This document shows, piece by piece, positions 21,858-34,149 of a DNA stretch of 64,000 bases; within the stretch, counting starts at the first letter, position 1; every line of letters starts with the position of its first letter. The notes beneath the pieces are model-generated. The model searched no databases. It was given only the letters and a program-made list of their open reading frames with translations, and was not told the origin of the DNA. Both the position numbers and the translations under genes were made by a program. Origin of the DNA: Takakia lepidozioides (lineage: Eukaryota > Streptophyta > Takakiopsida > Takakiales > Takakiaceae); assembly GCA_030704615.1 (NCBI GenBank), contig CM060734.1, positions 62,326,042-62,390,041 of the forward strand, given 5' to 3'.

Positions 21858-24629
21858 CTACAAAATGTTTGATTGTTTTTGTCGTTTATGGACTTGGGAC
21901 GCAATCGAAGGTGGTCTCGAATGAGGTACCGGAGGGGGGTCTGCCCGAGATGGACCGGCATTAGATGGTCCGGCATGTGAGGAACCACGGGTTTGTTCCG
22001 CAACACGTCGGTTAAGGTGGAATTGTAGTGGTAGGTTATCATCATCTGAGGCTTCAATTTCCGCTCGGTCCAATGCAGCAGAATGATGCGTGCGTGTGGA
22101 AAACAGATCAACCCTGTTGCTCTTTAATGCCCGCTGTGTTGATGGGGAGCTGGATCGGTTTTGCCATTGTGGTGGAGCTGGTCGTATCGGTGAGGCATGA
22201 TCCCGTCCCGTCAACTTTACAATGGGTTCGACACCATCGTTTGTATGAACAGGGTTGCGTACGTCGATTGGTCCTTGAAGTACATCACCCCTAAGCTCCA
22301 TTGGGGCACTACCGGTGGCTTCAGCGTGTAGTGGGGGGCGAGGGTCGACCCCAACTTCATTTTGAGGACCATGTTCTGGGGATGACACAATTGCAACTTC
22401 ACCTTCATCTGCGATACGCACTGCTTCAATGAGGTCATCAAAGGTCAGCTAGATATAAGCATCACCCTCTGTGAACGCAAACGGGTCATACGCATTTTCG
22501 GGTGCATCATCGGATCCATCTTCACTATCGGAGCAGATGATTCTCTCTGAGATGATTATCTCTGAGACTCAGTATCGTCACTCGTCGAATCAACCTCAGA
22601 AGCAGAGTTTTCGGAATGCAAATTCATCTCATACCATGCTGCAGCATCATCCACTGCCCTCTCACGTAACAGTCGGCAATTGATATACACATACACCAAT
22701 TTGTCAGCCCTCGCGGGATTCAACCCCGTTGCGAATCTTGTTGTGAACAAATGAGTAACTGCTCCAATTACGTTCGCAAGATGAGGCATAGCACACTTGA
22801 GCAAGAATACGCTTTGCAATGAGAGCCAATGTTCTTGCTCCAGCTCCAATCAGATCCCACCATTCATGTGGTAACATATTCAGCTCTTTTGGATCCGACA
22901 TGTTCTCAAAAGGGTCGCGGTGATCTGAAAAGCATTGGTACTCGGATATAGCTCTCTTTGCATGGTTCGGCGGAGCCAGTCGCATGAGCACTCGCACGAG
23001 GCCGGCCTTGGCATTAGCGTCGTCTCGAAGCATGGTATTGTCGAACAAGAATGGATTGAGCAAAGCCCCCGTACAATACAAATCCTTTCAAACCATCGAA
23101 CGACGGTCGTAAAATGCATCATCAGCACTGTCCGCAAGTTCAGGTTCCAAGGAGAAGAGAAGATGCCTCAAGGATCGGAGTTGCTTCTCAAGATTTTGCA
23201 TTAGTAACCATGTCTTGCCCATTACTGGTTGCTTTCCATCAAACTCCCGCAAGACGATTAGCACCGGCTCTACCATATAAACAAAGTTTTCACATTTCTT
23301 CCAGAAATCATCGCTGCGAATGTTATTTCAAACTTTTCAACTTTTGCCCAATGACTTGGCTTTTCTGGAGTCTCGCAATGTCCGTATGTACGCATCCCAT
23401 TGATGATCAATGATGGTGTGCTCCAAACTGCTCTTCACCGTCACCAACCGATCCACCATCAAGAAGTTAGTGACAAAACGAGTTTCGCCTGGATTGCGGA
23501 GGCTGTATTTGGGTTCGTGCTTCCTATATATTGCCAAAGGGATGTGGTGTGTGCGGATGAACGACACAACAGTCTTCGCTCGCTTGACAAGTTTTTTTAC
23601 CCACTGTTCTTTATCCCAATCTTCCAAAAAGAGGTCAAGGATATGAGCAGCACAACCTTGAGAGTACATATGGGGATAACGTGCCAACAATATGTCTGCA
23701 GTGTTTCTCATGTTAGCGACATTGTCTGTGCATATTTGCACGATTCTATCACTTCCGGCATGTTCGATGAAATTCGTCAATAGTTGGCATTGATAACGTC
23801 CATCTTTCTTCTCGCCGCTACTGTCGACCGATCCCAAGAATTGTTCCCCAGCTGAACATACGAGCATGACATTGAACAACGGTCTGTTTGTAACAGAACT
23901 CCAACCATCGGCACATATAGTGCTTCCATATTTTCTGATGCACTCGCACGTCCTATCGTTGACCTTTTGGGTAAGCTCGGTCATAATGTCTTCTAGCAAT
24001 CATGTGCGGAGATTGTGATAAATTGGAGACACGTACGTGGATTTGGACTCCGAGGTTGCTCTAACGGCATAAACAAATGCCGGAAGCTTTGCCACATTAA
24101 ATGGTATGTTGGTCTCGAAGAAAAACTGCGCCCATTTTTTATCCAACTGTCTTTTCGTAGACAAGTTAAGACCTTTATGCATGGATTGCTGCCGTAATCC
24201 TCTACTCCGTTGAAATGTAGGGGTACAAAGAGGTGTTGATGCAGGTGTTGCTCCGGCACAACCCACTTGTCCAATGACACCCGAAGCCTTACAATAGTCG
24301 TCATGGGTACTAATCAGGGCATCCTGAATGGAAGATGAAGTGTTCTGCTCAGAGGTCATGTCGAGATCCAAAGACATTGGAATATTGTCTCCACACTGGG
24401 CAAAATGGTTTTTTACCCGCATAGATGCTTTAGGGCATAAACCCACCCCAGCGCTTTTCACACCTTTATAGCCGAGGTGAGCGAGCAACCGATCCTTACG
24501 ATAAGAAAGCATTAATCCACATAGGTTGCACTCAACACTACCAGTGACATTGACAGTGTTCGGGATTGCCGTATACCAAGGGCTCCATTCCTCCCTCATT
24601 TTCACCCAATATCCACTCCCCTGAGACAT
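21858..24629 (-). pseudogene. hAT-family transposase with N-terminal BED zinc finger
   Basis: The ATG is at 24629. In order: a BED-type finger (VECNLCGLMLSYRKDRLLAHL then H-x-C in NHFAQCGD, roughly residues 30-80); a low-complexity linker; STICADGWSSVTNRPLFNV; the DUF659/RNase-H-like region (DRIVQICTDNVANMRN, CAAHILDLFLEDWDKEQW, NPGETRFVTNFLMVDRLV); MVEPVLIVLREFDGKQP (23276); and the hAT C-terminal dimerisation region (LPHEWWDLIGAGARTLAL, SSCERNWSSYSFVHNK, about 22900-22720). An acidic, Pro-rich tail ends in a basic HKRQKQ. One TGA at 24000-24002 replaces an AGA present in the 15.2-kb paralogue, and a frame change lies near 22715. Introns probably separate 23337 from 23276 and the tail. It is recently broken or, if the breaks are assembly errors, intact. 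Confidence 0.8.
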
Positions 24630-25032
24630 AGCGATGCAAACAACAAAAAATAGTCACCTATAAATGAACGTGTTGTGAATGTAGAGTGCAATGCGATAGC
24701 CCAACACTTTTACACCTGTCAGCAATCCAAGTGGGTCGATGTGGGTTGTAGTGTTGAGCTTATACACAATCTGCTGAAGTGGCTTTGGTGGAAGCCACAA
24801 CGGCAAAAGGTGCGTATCCTCCTCTTGGGCTACACTCTCGTTCAATGGAAGAGAATATCCAAAGCAACCTCAAGTATTTGCGCCAAAAGAAGTGATGAGC
24901 TTGGTGACCCTCATCCCTTATATATGATCCAAGAAGGATAAAAGTGAAATGAAAGTGAAATGAATAAATGACAAACCAATAGCGCCCATCCGAAAAAAAC
25001 TGTACAACCATATTTGTTGTAATTTTGAAATT

Positions 25033-27060
25033 AAGCGACCGCTAATACTACGGTCGTTATTTTGATTTTTTATGAAAAACAAGCGACTGCCACTACTGCG
25101 GTCGCTTTTATTTCCTTTCATTTTGTGTAATATTGCGGTCACTTCTATTTTGTATATTTTTAAATTTAAACGACCGCCCGTATGGCGGTCACTATTGTTT
25201 TTTATTTCAATATATAATGCGACTGCCGGTATGGCGGTCGCTTCATTTGTTAATATATTTAAAATAAAGCGACCGCCAATATGGTGGTCGCGTTTATTTT
25301 TAATATTTATAAAAAAAAACGCAACTGCCAGTAAGGCGGTCGTTTTTAATCTTTATATTTTCAAGTTTAAGCGACGTGCAGGCTGGCGGTCGCTTAAACT
25401 TAATATATATTTTGAAATTGACGCGACCGCCGGTTTAGTGGTCACAAATATTGTATTGTTTTAAAACAAGCGACCACCGGTGTGGCGGTCGCTTTTATTT
25501 TTATACGTCGCTTGTTTTTTTTATATAATTTTAAATTTATCGACCGCCATATGGCGGTCGTTTGTTTTTTTATATATTTTTTAAATTAAGCGATCGCCCA
25601 ATGGCGGTCGCTGTTTTTTTTTTTTTTGAAATTATCCGACCGCCATATTGCGGTCGCTTGTTCTGTACATATTTACAAAATTGTGCGACCGCCAATACGG
25701 CAGTCGCTTGTTTTCTTTTTTAAATTAGGCGACCGCCAATGCGACCGCTAATCTTGTTTTTGTTTTAAAATGAATTGAAGCGACCGCCAATCTTGCTTTT
25801 TTCTTATTTTAAATTTGAAGCAACCGCCAATATGGCGGTCGCTATTTCTTTTTCTATTTCGAAAAATAAAGTGACCGCTAGTGCGACCACCAATCTTGCT
25901 TTTATAAATAAATAAATTGAAGCGACCGCCAATACAGCGGTTACTATTTATTTTTTAATTTCGAAAAACAAAGCGACCGCCATATCCGGTAGACTTCTGC
26001 CAGTTGGATGAAATTAGTTCATCTGTGCCTCAACTCAATAACGCGCGATCGCACGTGGTTCTGATGTTCCTACCAGTGTTGGACGGTTATGAACTTTGGC
26101 CGGTTATAACCGCCTGTTATTAGAACGGTTATATATATATATATATCCGGAGGAGGTGCAAAAATAAAAAAAATCGGATATAAACAGATCCGGCGGAGGC
26201 TAGGGGTTGAGATAACCGGCGGGCTTCCAAAACCGGCGAGCAAGTTTGGTTTTTTATTTATTGGTATCCGGCCATGGCCTTGAAAAAGGACCCGGTTATC
26301 AATAAATAGTGTCAGCATATACCTTTGCGTTGTGGGGATATCTAGAGGATATCCCCATTTTATGCTTGTGTGGGGATATACCTTGGCGGTCGCGTATAAT
26401 TTATTGTTTTTAAAATAAAAGCGACCGCCCATATTGGCGGTCGCTTGTATTTTATTATATTTTAAAATAAGCAACCGCCTACAATGGCGGTCGGTTGAAG
26501 TTTATTATGTTTTAAATGAAGAGACCGCCCAGATTGGCGGTCGCTCGCACTTTATTATATTATTATTATTATATCTTCGCGATATATATTTTTTAAATTT
26601 AGCGACCGCCATTTAGCAGCGGTCGCTTATTTTTATTTGTATTCTTTAAATAAAGCGACAGCCGTTTGGCGGTCGCTTCTTCAGTTAATTTTTGAAAAAT
26701 GCAGTGACCGCCATTTGGCAGCCGTCGCTATTTTTGTTAATAAAGAATACAACGACCGCCATTTGGAGGTGGTCGCTCGATTTGAATTTGATTCTTAAAT
26801 TAAACGACCGTCGTTTGGCGGTCGCTTACTTATATATTTTTTTAAATGAAGCGACCGCCATTTAGTGGCGGTTGCTTATTTATATTTTGAATCTTGAATT
26901 AAGCGACCGCCAGTAGGCGATCGCTTATTTAATTTTTTTTTTAAAAAAGCAGCGACACATGGCGGTCGCTCTTCTTGTTATTATAAATATAGCGATCGCC
27001 ATGCGGCGGTCGCGTGTTTTTTTTTTTCTTAGAAATCCAGGGACCCGCCGTGTGGCGTTT
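25033..27060. repeat. Array C (5' side of hAT gene): about 33 GCGACCGCC palindromes
   Basis: Palindromes repeat about every 50 bases in A/T-rich linkers from 25033 to 25985 and again from 26381 to 27060. Spacers are mostly 4-7 nt (ATAT, CATATT, ATTT). Some copies carry compensating changes in both arms, and several are half sites or tandem halves (25729-25745). The density of self-complementary G/C arms in A/T-rich DNA is extreme for this window. Confidence 0.85.
26040..26380. other. Non-palindromic insertion inside array C
   Basis: About 340 bp without the array motif interrupts the array. It contains CCGGTTATAACCG-like sequence near 26100, an (AT)n run near 26130, and a perfect palindrome GGGGATATC-TAGA-GATATCCCC near 26335-26357. 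It begins close to CAGTGTTGG (26074), which resembles a hAT-type terminus, so this may be a small inserted element. Confidence 0.4.
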
Positions 27061-27251
27061 TGTTTTTAATTTTTTAATCATGAAGCAGCGTCTGGTCAGC
27101 CACGTGGCGAGGTGCCACGGGTCAGGAAAAACGAAACAAATGGGATGGGGGGAGGTGGTTTTGAACCCTTGACCTCTCCCATATGCATGCGCATGGCGAG
27201 GTGCGACTGGCCAGTCGCGCCTTTTCAAGCATAATGCCATTTCTTTTTGTA

Positions 27252-27270
27252 GGGGGGGGGGGGGGGGGGG
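27252..27270. repeat. (G)19 homopolymer
   Basis: An uninterrupted run of 19 G lies between array C and the kinase-like gene. It may be real or a sequencing/assembly artefact. Confidence 0.9.
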
Positions 27271-27282
27271 CTAGTGGGCGCC

Positions 27283-27292
27283 TATATAAACC
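27283..27292 (+). promoter_or_regulatory. Possible TATA box of the kinase-like gene
   Basis: CTATATAAAC lies about 110 bases before the long open frame that starts near 27395, in the right place for a core promoter. It is supported only by sequence and position. Confidence 0.35.
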
Positions 27293-27394
27293 ATTCCCCC
27301 CTCATTTTCTGATCACTTTTGCCCCTCTTGTGGTGCAGTTCCTTGGCATCATGTAGTCATTTCGGACTTCGTTGCTTGGTACTGCCAACGGGAG

Positions 27395-29076
27395 GTGATT
27401 ATTTGGGGGGGGGAAGGTTTTGTCGGTTTTCTATTGGTTAGTCCCACATATTTGTTCACGGTTCAATCATCGTATCACCATTTTGCCGTTTTCGAATCTC
27501 CGGCGGCCTGTTTTTTTGCAGAAAACTACGAAGACACCATCTACACGCGTTCATTGCCATTTTCTGAGGTTTTGGACCCTGTAGTGGGCAAAGGTTTATA
27601 CAATGTCGGGGGTTGTGAATTCAAGTTCTTGGGCGGGGTCGTCTGGGGGCGAAGGAAGAGAAAACGTGCCCACGAGCGACATAGTCAGGTCAACAAGTCA
27701 GACTACCCGGGACCGGATGCCTTGGATAGGGTGAACGAAGTGGTAGTGGATTATTTCAAGGGTAGGGACATGATGAGGCTGGAGAGTGCTTATGTCAGGC
27801 ATGGATGGGAGGGGTTTCAGATTTTTCAGCAAAATATGGAGAGGAAAATGATAAACGCTTTGGCGGGGGCTAAGTGGACTGCGGACAGGGATAAGCCGAA
27901 GTTTAATCGGTGGATCCAAAGCAGGGCGAAAGACGTCACGTGTAATTTGAGGCAACTAATGAAGATATGGAAGGGTAGAACAACCGAGGGTCGAGTGCCC
28001 TCCGCCGAAGCTGAGTTGATGTGGCGTGTTGAGTATTGGGCTTGTTCGGCAAGTCAGAATTCACATCGCCGGACTAGGGTTGTCCCTTGGAAGGCGGGGT
28101 CATCGGGCGGGGGAGGCACAACTGGTCTTTATTACCTGAACTCTACTGCGAAGGTGATAGAGATTGGCCCTTATAAAGAAAGAGGATATGCTAAGGTCCG
28201 TCAGTGTAGGATTGTTGGCGATTCTAGAAAATCGGAGCGTTGGGAGCTAGCGGGAAAAAAAACCAAGTCCAAAAATCCAAAAAAGGCATTGAGACAAATA
28301 TAACGACGAGTGTGTTTGGCAGTGAAGTTCCAGCATCCGGGTGTTATCTCATATTTTGCTGTGAATGCACGTGAGGTAGAGGGTTACACTCACTGGTAGA
28401 ATGGAGGGACAATACGCGACATGATGAACCTTGACAGAAAATGAGGCAACGATTCGGACAACATGATGATTTTGGAACAAAGGGGAACGGAAGCAGACTT
28501 CCAGGAATGCGATCGCTTGCTTCGTTTCCGGAAAGTGCGCAGTAAAATTGCATGGGCACTGGTGTGCATCATGGATGCTATCCACAAGAATGGTGTCCTG
28601 CACAAAGACTTGTCCCCCGATAACATCTTGTTGCATTTTCCAGATGACACCGAGGAGATCAAGATTGGGGTGTGTGATTGGAGCTTAGCCACCCCATTGG
28701 GCATACGCAAAGCCTCGCCGTACCAGTTTGAAAACCAAGACAACTGGACCGGCGAAAAGATGGTGGGTGGAAAAAGATATTGCATTGGTTTTCAATGCGA
28801 ATGCCACCCCCCCCCCCCCCCAAGGACATGACGTCGGAGGTCTTTGCCGTTGGGAAGATAGCGGTACGAATAAATGGCGGCGCTCATTATAATCAAAGTA
28901 TGTTCGAGGACCAATTTATGGGAGGTTGTTGGCATTCAATGCTACAAAGGTTGTATGACAACAACAAGAATGCGAAAGTCACATTAGCCTATGTAGTACT
29001 TCGGTTCATGGGCAAGCCATTCAATTGGCCTGAGCCGAAAGACGTATATAGAACGGAGTCGACCATAGTTTCGTAG
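27395..29076 (+). pseudogene. Broken protein-kinase-like gene beside the palindrome array
   Basis: One frame is open for 302 codons without an ATG near its start (the first codon shown is GTG). It passes stops at 28301, about 28399 and about 28441, and continues to 28831. It then shifts frame at a (C)15 run (28807-28821) and ends at 29076. The first part holds a basic patch (WGRRKRKRAHER) and a globular region. The second part reads as a kinase: LAVKFQHPGVISYF (possible ATP Lys), LHKDLSPDNILLHF (catalytic loop, HKD for HRD), and VCDWSLAT in place of DFG. The DFG change suggests a pseudokinase lineage. It is not functional as given. I do not recognise the N-terminal domain. Confidence 0.6.
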
Positions 29077-29134
29077 ATATGAAATTTCTGGCGATACAAT
29101 GGTTCTTTTATGAAGACATAACTCAATTTTGATC

Positions 29135-29702
29135 GTGCATGTAATAAATAAAGTCCCATTGTAAATACTACATTGCATATGCTCGACCCTGATACTTATC
29201 ATCGCAACATAAATGGTTTGTGTACTGGCTCACTGTTTATATTTGTAATGTTCTAAGGTTTCGGATAGGGTAATGAGAAAACGATGTATTAGTTCCGTAG
29301 GAGTTAGACAACAAACGTCTCCTCTCATTCAACTGTGCGAAACTACCATGAGAGACATAGATCGGAAAGTAATAGGTGCACATGCGACCTCCGAACGTTT
29401 GATATATCATACTAGGTCCAGCGAATAGTCTACTTAAACGTGCGGAGGTCGCATGTACACCTATTACTTTTTTATCTATGCCCACTCATGGTAGTGTCGC
29501 ACAGTTGAATGAGATATGGAACGTTTATTGTCTAACTTCTATGGAGCCAATATATCATTTTCTCAGTACCCTGTCAGAAACATTGAAACATTCGAAGTTC
29601 CAAAAAGTGTCACAATACATGGCCGGTTTTGTTGAAATGACATCTGTGAGGTTCGAGCGTATGCAATTTATTATTTACAACGGAACTTTATTTACTCGGA
29701 GG
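29135..29702. repeat. Long hairpin 1 (arms about 265 bp)
   Basis: The left arm (about 29135-29397) is the imperfect reverse complement of the right arm (about 29433-29702). For instance AGGTCGCATGTACACCTATTAC on the right matches GTAATAGGTGCACATGCGACCT on the left. The loop is about 35 bases. The right arm is open on the plus strand, but no domain is seen. Confidence 0.8.
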
Positions 29703-29754
29703 ACCGGTACTGCTGCTAGAGCGTAACTGATGGTGCGAGTTCTCTATTGATTAG

Positions 29755-30147
29755 AACTGTCATAACCAATGTCAACAATCATATTTACGGTAAGGTGTTT
29801 CATGCTATTGTTGTTCTTCTAGCTGAATTCTATAGTACTCTTTTTGCTATTCCCATGTCAACGTCTTCTGAGACTGTCATGTTCAAACGGACGTATCAGC
29901 CATCCCGACAAGCTTGCAAGCTGCAGCCATGGCCCACCATAAATTGAATGAATTGGAGATTTTGTGCGAAGTTCCTGGTTTCATGTCCGTGGTGGCTGAT
30001 ACAGAATTCGGAATATGACAGTCGCAGTGGACCTGATGTTGTTGGCATGGGAATAGCAAAATGATTCCTAAATAATTTAGCTACATGAACATCGGCAGTA
30101 TGAAACACCTTGCAGTACATATGATTCTTGAGATTGTTTGCACGAAT
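29755..30147. repeat. Long hairpin 2 (arms about 150 bp)
   Basis: The left arm (about 29755-29903) contains TTTGCTATTCCCATG, and the right arm (about 29994-30147) contains CATGGGAATAGCAAAATG. The loop is about 90 bases. Its sequence is unrelated to hairpin 1. Confidence 0.75.
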
Positions 30148-30207
30148 TATTTGTATTTGTGCTTTCAAGTGGCGAACATTTCCGCAATGGTGCGGAAGAG
30201 GTGCATT

Positions 30208-30297
30208 GGCCACATTAAACGGTTGATGTGATACCATTTCACAAATATATCACATCGCATTTGTGAAAATGTATCACATGAACCGTTCTATGTGGCC
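30208..30297. repeat. Hairpin 3 (39-bp arms)
   Basis: GGCCACATTAAACGGTTGATG (from 30208) pairs with CATGAACCGTTCTATGTGGCC (to 30297), with a 12-base A/T-rich loop. Confidence 0.8.
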
Positions 30298-30493
30298 TAT
30301 GGGAGTCTTCGATGGGTACGAGATCAATGTGGCCTACGAAATCTACTTCCACCAACAAACATGTGATCATTTCAGAAGCGCTAGAACTTTGAAGCGACGA
30401 TGAGCAAAGTTCTTCATCCAGATGTTCAACATGTTGAGGTCTTCTGTAATGTCTCTTGCTTCGTAATGAGGTGCTTCTCTAACTCTTATTTTT

Positions 30494-30681
30494 CCAATGT
30501 TAATATCTTCCATCTCGAACATATCCACACATTTGTATATAAAGACTTAAAAAACCAAATGACCATCAAAACTGGAAGTTGGGGATGAGGCTTATAAAAG
30601 TGAAGATGGTCATTTGTTTTTTTTAAGGATTTATGCACATATATGTGGATCTGTTCCAGGTGGAGAATATCAACATATTGG
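30494..30681. repeat. Hairpin 4 (arms about 75 bp)
   Basis: CCAATGTTAATATCTTCCATC (from 30494) pairs with GGTGGAGAATATCAACATATTGG (to 30681). The inner stem is CCAAATGACCATC against GATGGTCATTTG. Confidence 0.75.
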
Positions 30682-30689
30682 ATAAAATG

Positions 30690-33600
30690 GACATAGAGAA
30701 GCGCCTGAGGGGGCAACTCGCGTTGGACTCTCAAGTAGGTAATTTTGGACACAGGAAGCTTTCCGTGATCCGTAGGAAACAATGCTGCTGTTAGCTCACA
30801 AGAGTTTTGTGGGAGCTTGATAGGCTGAGGCCGCAGCATAGAATTGAACCATACTCCAGAATTTTCAATCAATTCTGGTGGACACAAATAGCAATTTAGT
30901 GAAGCATAGCAAGGCAGACCAGAACAGAGCAACAAAAAGCAAGGAAATGCACAATGGTGGTAATTATCATATTAATGAAGTAGTTAATTAACATATAAGA
31001 CACATAAGATTCGTGATGGTTCATCTGAAATAACAACCAAAGGAGCCTCCTCATCATCAAACTTTATAACATAAAAAAAGACAAGCTCAGACTGCCCTAG
31101 GCAACGCGATCTCACACTCTAACCATCATCCCATGTTGTTGAGTTGCATCTATCATGTAGTGCACAACCAGAATTCCACATATAAATAACAAACAACCGT
31201 GTCTTTCAAAGGACCCTCCTGCGCTGGAAAGCTGGCTGTCATGGTTGACATACCGATACTACCAATTGGGAGCATATGTTCGCAATGTAAGTGTTCGCTT
31301 TCTCCATACACTGTGCAACTCGTTACTCTAACTAATCATTGTCCAGACAAACTCCAGAAACAAAACCTAAGTATCAAGAACTCCACAAATACTCGATGCA
31401 ACAAATAAAGACAACCCTAGGCACTCATGAGAAATGAGGGTTTGAACGATACTACTCATATTTGCAGCCACGCATCAAACAAACCCTAGCTATGAAAAGA
31501 ATCAAGAAAAGATCCCAGCATCAGCAACCTAGGTGCCAAGAATCTACACAACCTCTGAATTACACCAAACAGGACGTTGGGGATTTAGGGGACCCTGCGG
31601 GAGTAAACATAACCTACGGGACAAACAGCTCCAGTAAGTACAAGAAGACATACCCTACAACCCTTGCTACGAAAGCCTTGCAAAAATTTATGGAGAGAAG
31701 GCAAGTGGAGCTTCTGCCTGCCTTCACAAAGTTTGCAAAGCTTTCAATAACCTTGAAACGATCTGGTGACAACAAACCCTAAGTACTTAAACCTCACTAT
31801 CAGCAAACTCAGGCCGCAGAGCCCTAAGAAACTCAGACCGCCACAGGAAAACCTAAATTATCCCGTTGACAAAATCCCGATGACAGGGAGAAGGGTTTAC
31901 CACTGCCTTTACTTGTGTCTGTTGTTGAAGGAGCATCAACCTGCTTAAAGGTATAGTCTCATGGGTCCAAGGAATCGCTCCCAAGCAGCAGAACTCCCTC
32001 TTGATCAAACAAATCCCCATTACGCCGTAGAGCATTCAAAACATCCGCAGCTGTCTTAGGAGCACGGAGCTTGGCGATCTCAGAGCCGCCTTCTTGAATG
32101 AAAATGAGATCCCGCCTTGTGCCCATGAGTTGCTATCAGACTAGCACTGCAGCGGGAAGGAACTCCGTGAACACAAGGTGTAAAGAAAGAAAGACGGGCA
32201 CAGATCGAGCGCTCAGGAGGGGAGAAATTCGCGTGAGGACCTAGAGTGTTTTTTTCCGCTCATGCTCATGCCGCTCATGAAATAGCAGCCCCCGGTGTAT
32301 CCGCCATATCTGGAGCTGTATCTTGCAGGCTGACCACCCTTGATAGTATTTTATTAAGATACACGATGGGAGAAGACCTGAATAGACAGCCGGCAATGTT
32401 AACAGCTTTTTCCCCAAGTCATCTGCCACACAAGAAGTACTCTACCATAACTACCCCAGGGCCAGAGGGACCATGAGCTCCCAAGGCACAGTTGGTACTA
32501 GCTCTAACTGAACGAAGGCAGTATCAAGATCCAAAAACTCAACGAAAACAACTAGGAGACCTTCCACTAGGAGACCTTCCTCCTTTCAAGAACCAAATAA
32601 ATTAGTTTCAAACACATCAACAAGGTCGAAGCACTTACGTGTAAGTAGAGGTTTAGCCTTATTGCAACTCCTGTCGCTCAATTCATCCGCCAATCCGCTC
32701 CTGTCTCAATCGAAACGCTCTGCACTAGTGTTCCTGCACCAGGTGCTGCACATTAATATTCTCTGATTAACAGAGTTGCAATGTCCTCTCAATGTCTCCA
32801 TCGTTCCAAAACTTCGCCACTCTTATATGGGTGCGCATGCAAGGATGGAGTTATCTTGATATGGTGCAAAAAATCCTTCACAGCCAATGCAGATAATACT
32901 GCTCGTTCATTGCAAATGAAATTAGCTAGCTAATGAGAAGCAACGGTCTGTGAAAAGATAAATTAACCTACTCTAGCTTCATTGTTCTCTGAATAAGGTA
33001 GTCAAGACTATGCGGATTATCTATCTCATAGAAAACGGAAGAGAGGAAGATTTTTCTCTGGTACCGGAGTCCGCAAAACTCCTTCAAATGTCGAAAGTCT
33101 CCTCTCCCTCTCTGCTACAGTCGCGATTGAGCGGGCTCACAAAATACATTGAGGTGAAGTAATTCGTTGTGCAGATCAATGCTATCAATCGGAGTAATGG
33201 ATGGACAAACCAGGCTCAGTTCCTGAAAGAAGCTAATATCAAGCCACAGCAAGAGCGGTATATCAGTACAGGCTAGCCGAGCTTTTGACAACATTCCATC
33301 TCCTCCAAACAGGCTCAGAATTGTGTAAGCAATTAGAATGCAAGCAACAGAGGTACACAGGCTCAAAGATTACGAGACACAGTAGAGCGAGAGAGAGAGA
33401 GAGCGAGAGAGATAGAACGAGGAAACAATGAAAAATGAAGTGCACTGGGGGATTGTATGTGCCCCCCAAAACCTAAATTAAAACAGCATGTCATGACCGT
33501 CCGATCTTACCCGAATCCGATCGAATGGCCAAAATCTTACATTGAAACTTCATCCAAATCTCATTCATCTGTTGACGTTTCCGTCCAGAAGTTTCAGTCC

Positions 33601-34030
33601 ATCCCTCGCTTTTTCGTTCAATTTGACATTAACTCATAACGTATGCCATTCAACATTTTGCATATATAAATTTGGCTTACACTAGACATGGAGTTAAATG
33701 CGCGAGACCGTGGGCCCTCCTTGCCTGAGCCCTGCGCCCGTGCGCTGCCGGAGCCCGCCTGTCAAATCCCCACCCCCCGGTCAAAACCAGTGTTGTGCGG
33801 GTAGTGCATTTTCCCCTTCGACCAATTTTGAAATAAATCGATTCTAATGAATTTTAATTCAATAATTGGTCTTGGAATGTCTGTAATCGCCAGTTTCGGC
33901 CATGCAATGATTTTGTTTCTAGGTCAATTTTGTTCTCTGCATTCAACCTTCACACCTGTGTCCGTGCCAAAATTCGGACAAAAAATAAATAAAAATAAAA
34001 ATCACTTCACTCACTATTCTAGAACTCTCT
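30690..34030. other. No recognised gene; GA microsatellite
   Basis: Small open frames occur (for example 31462-31782, Lys/Gln-rich), but none shows a domain. An impure GA tract runs about 33386-33416. GC-rich DNA at 33700-33790 loosely resembles the reverse complement of 43060-43140. Confidence 0.4.
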
Positions 34031-34149
34031 ATGAAGAGTGATGGAAGTTGAAGACTTTGGAGGGCAAACGGGTGGCGGAAATTGTTGTTGTGCGTCGACT
34101 CCAAATTTTGCACGCACGTTGCATATGGTCTCCCTGCGCCAGTGCTTTG

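Larger units (their letters stand above)
20236..27060 (-). mobile_element. Large hAT element with palindrome arrays on both sides
   Basis: A BED/hAT transposase gene (24629 to about 21860, minus) is flanked by arrays of GCGACCGCC-(about 6 nt)-GGCGGTCGC palindromes: about 20 in 20236-21335 and about 33 in 25033-27060. The near-symmetrical arrangement and shared motif suggest that the arrays are the subterminal regions of one element of roughly 7 kb. The outer terminal inverted repeats and the 8-bp target duplication expected of hAT elements were not found by eye, so the outer limits are those of the arrays. Confidence 0.65.
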
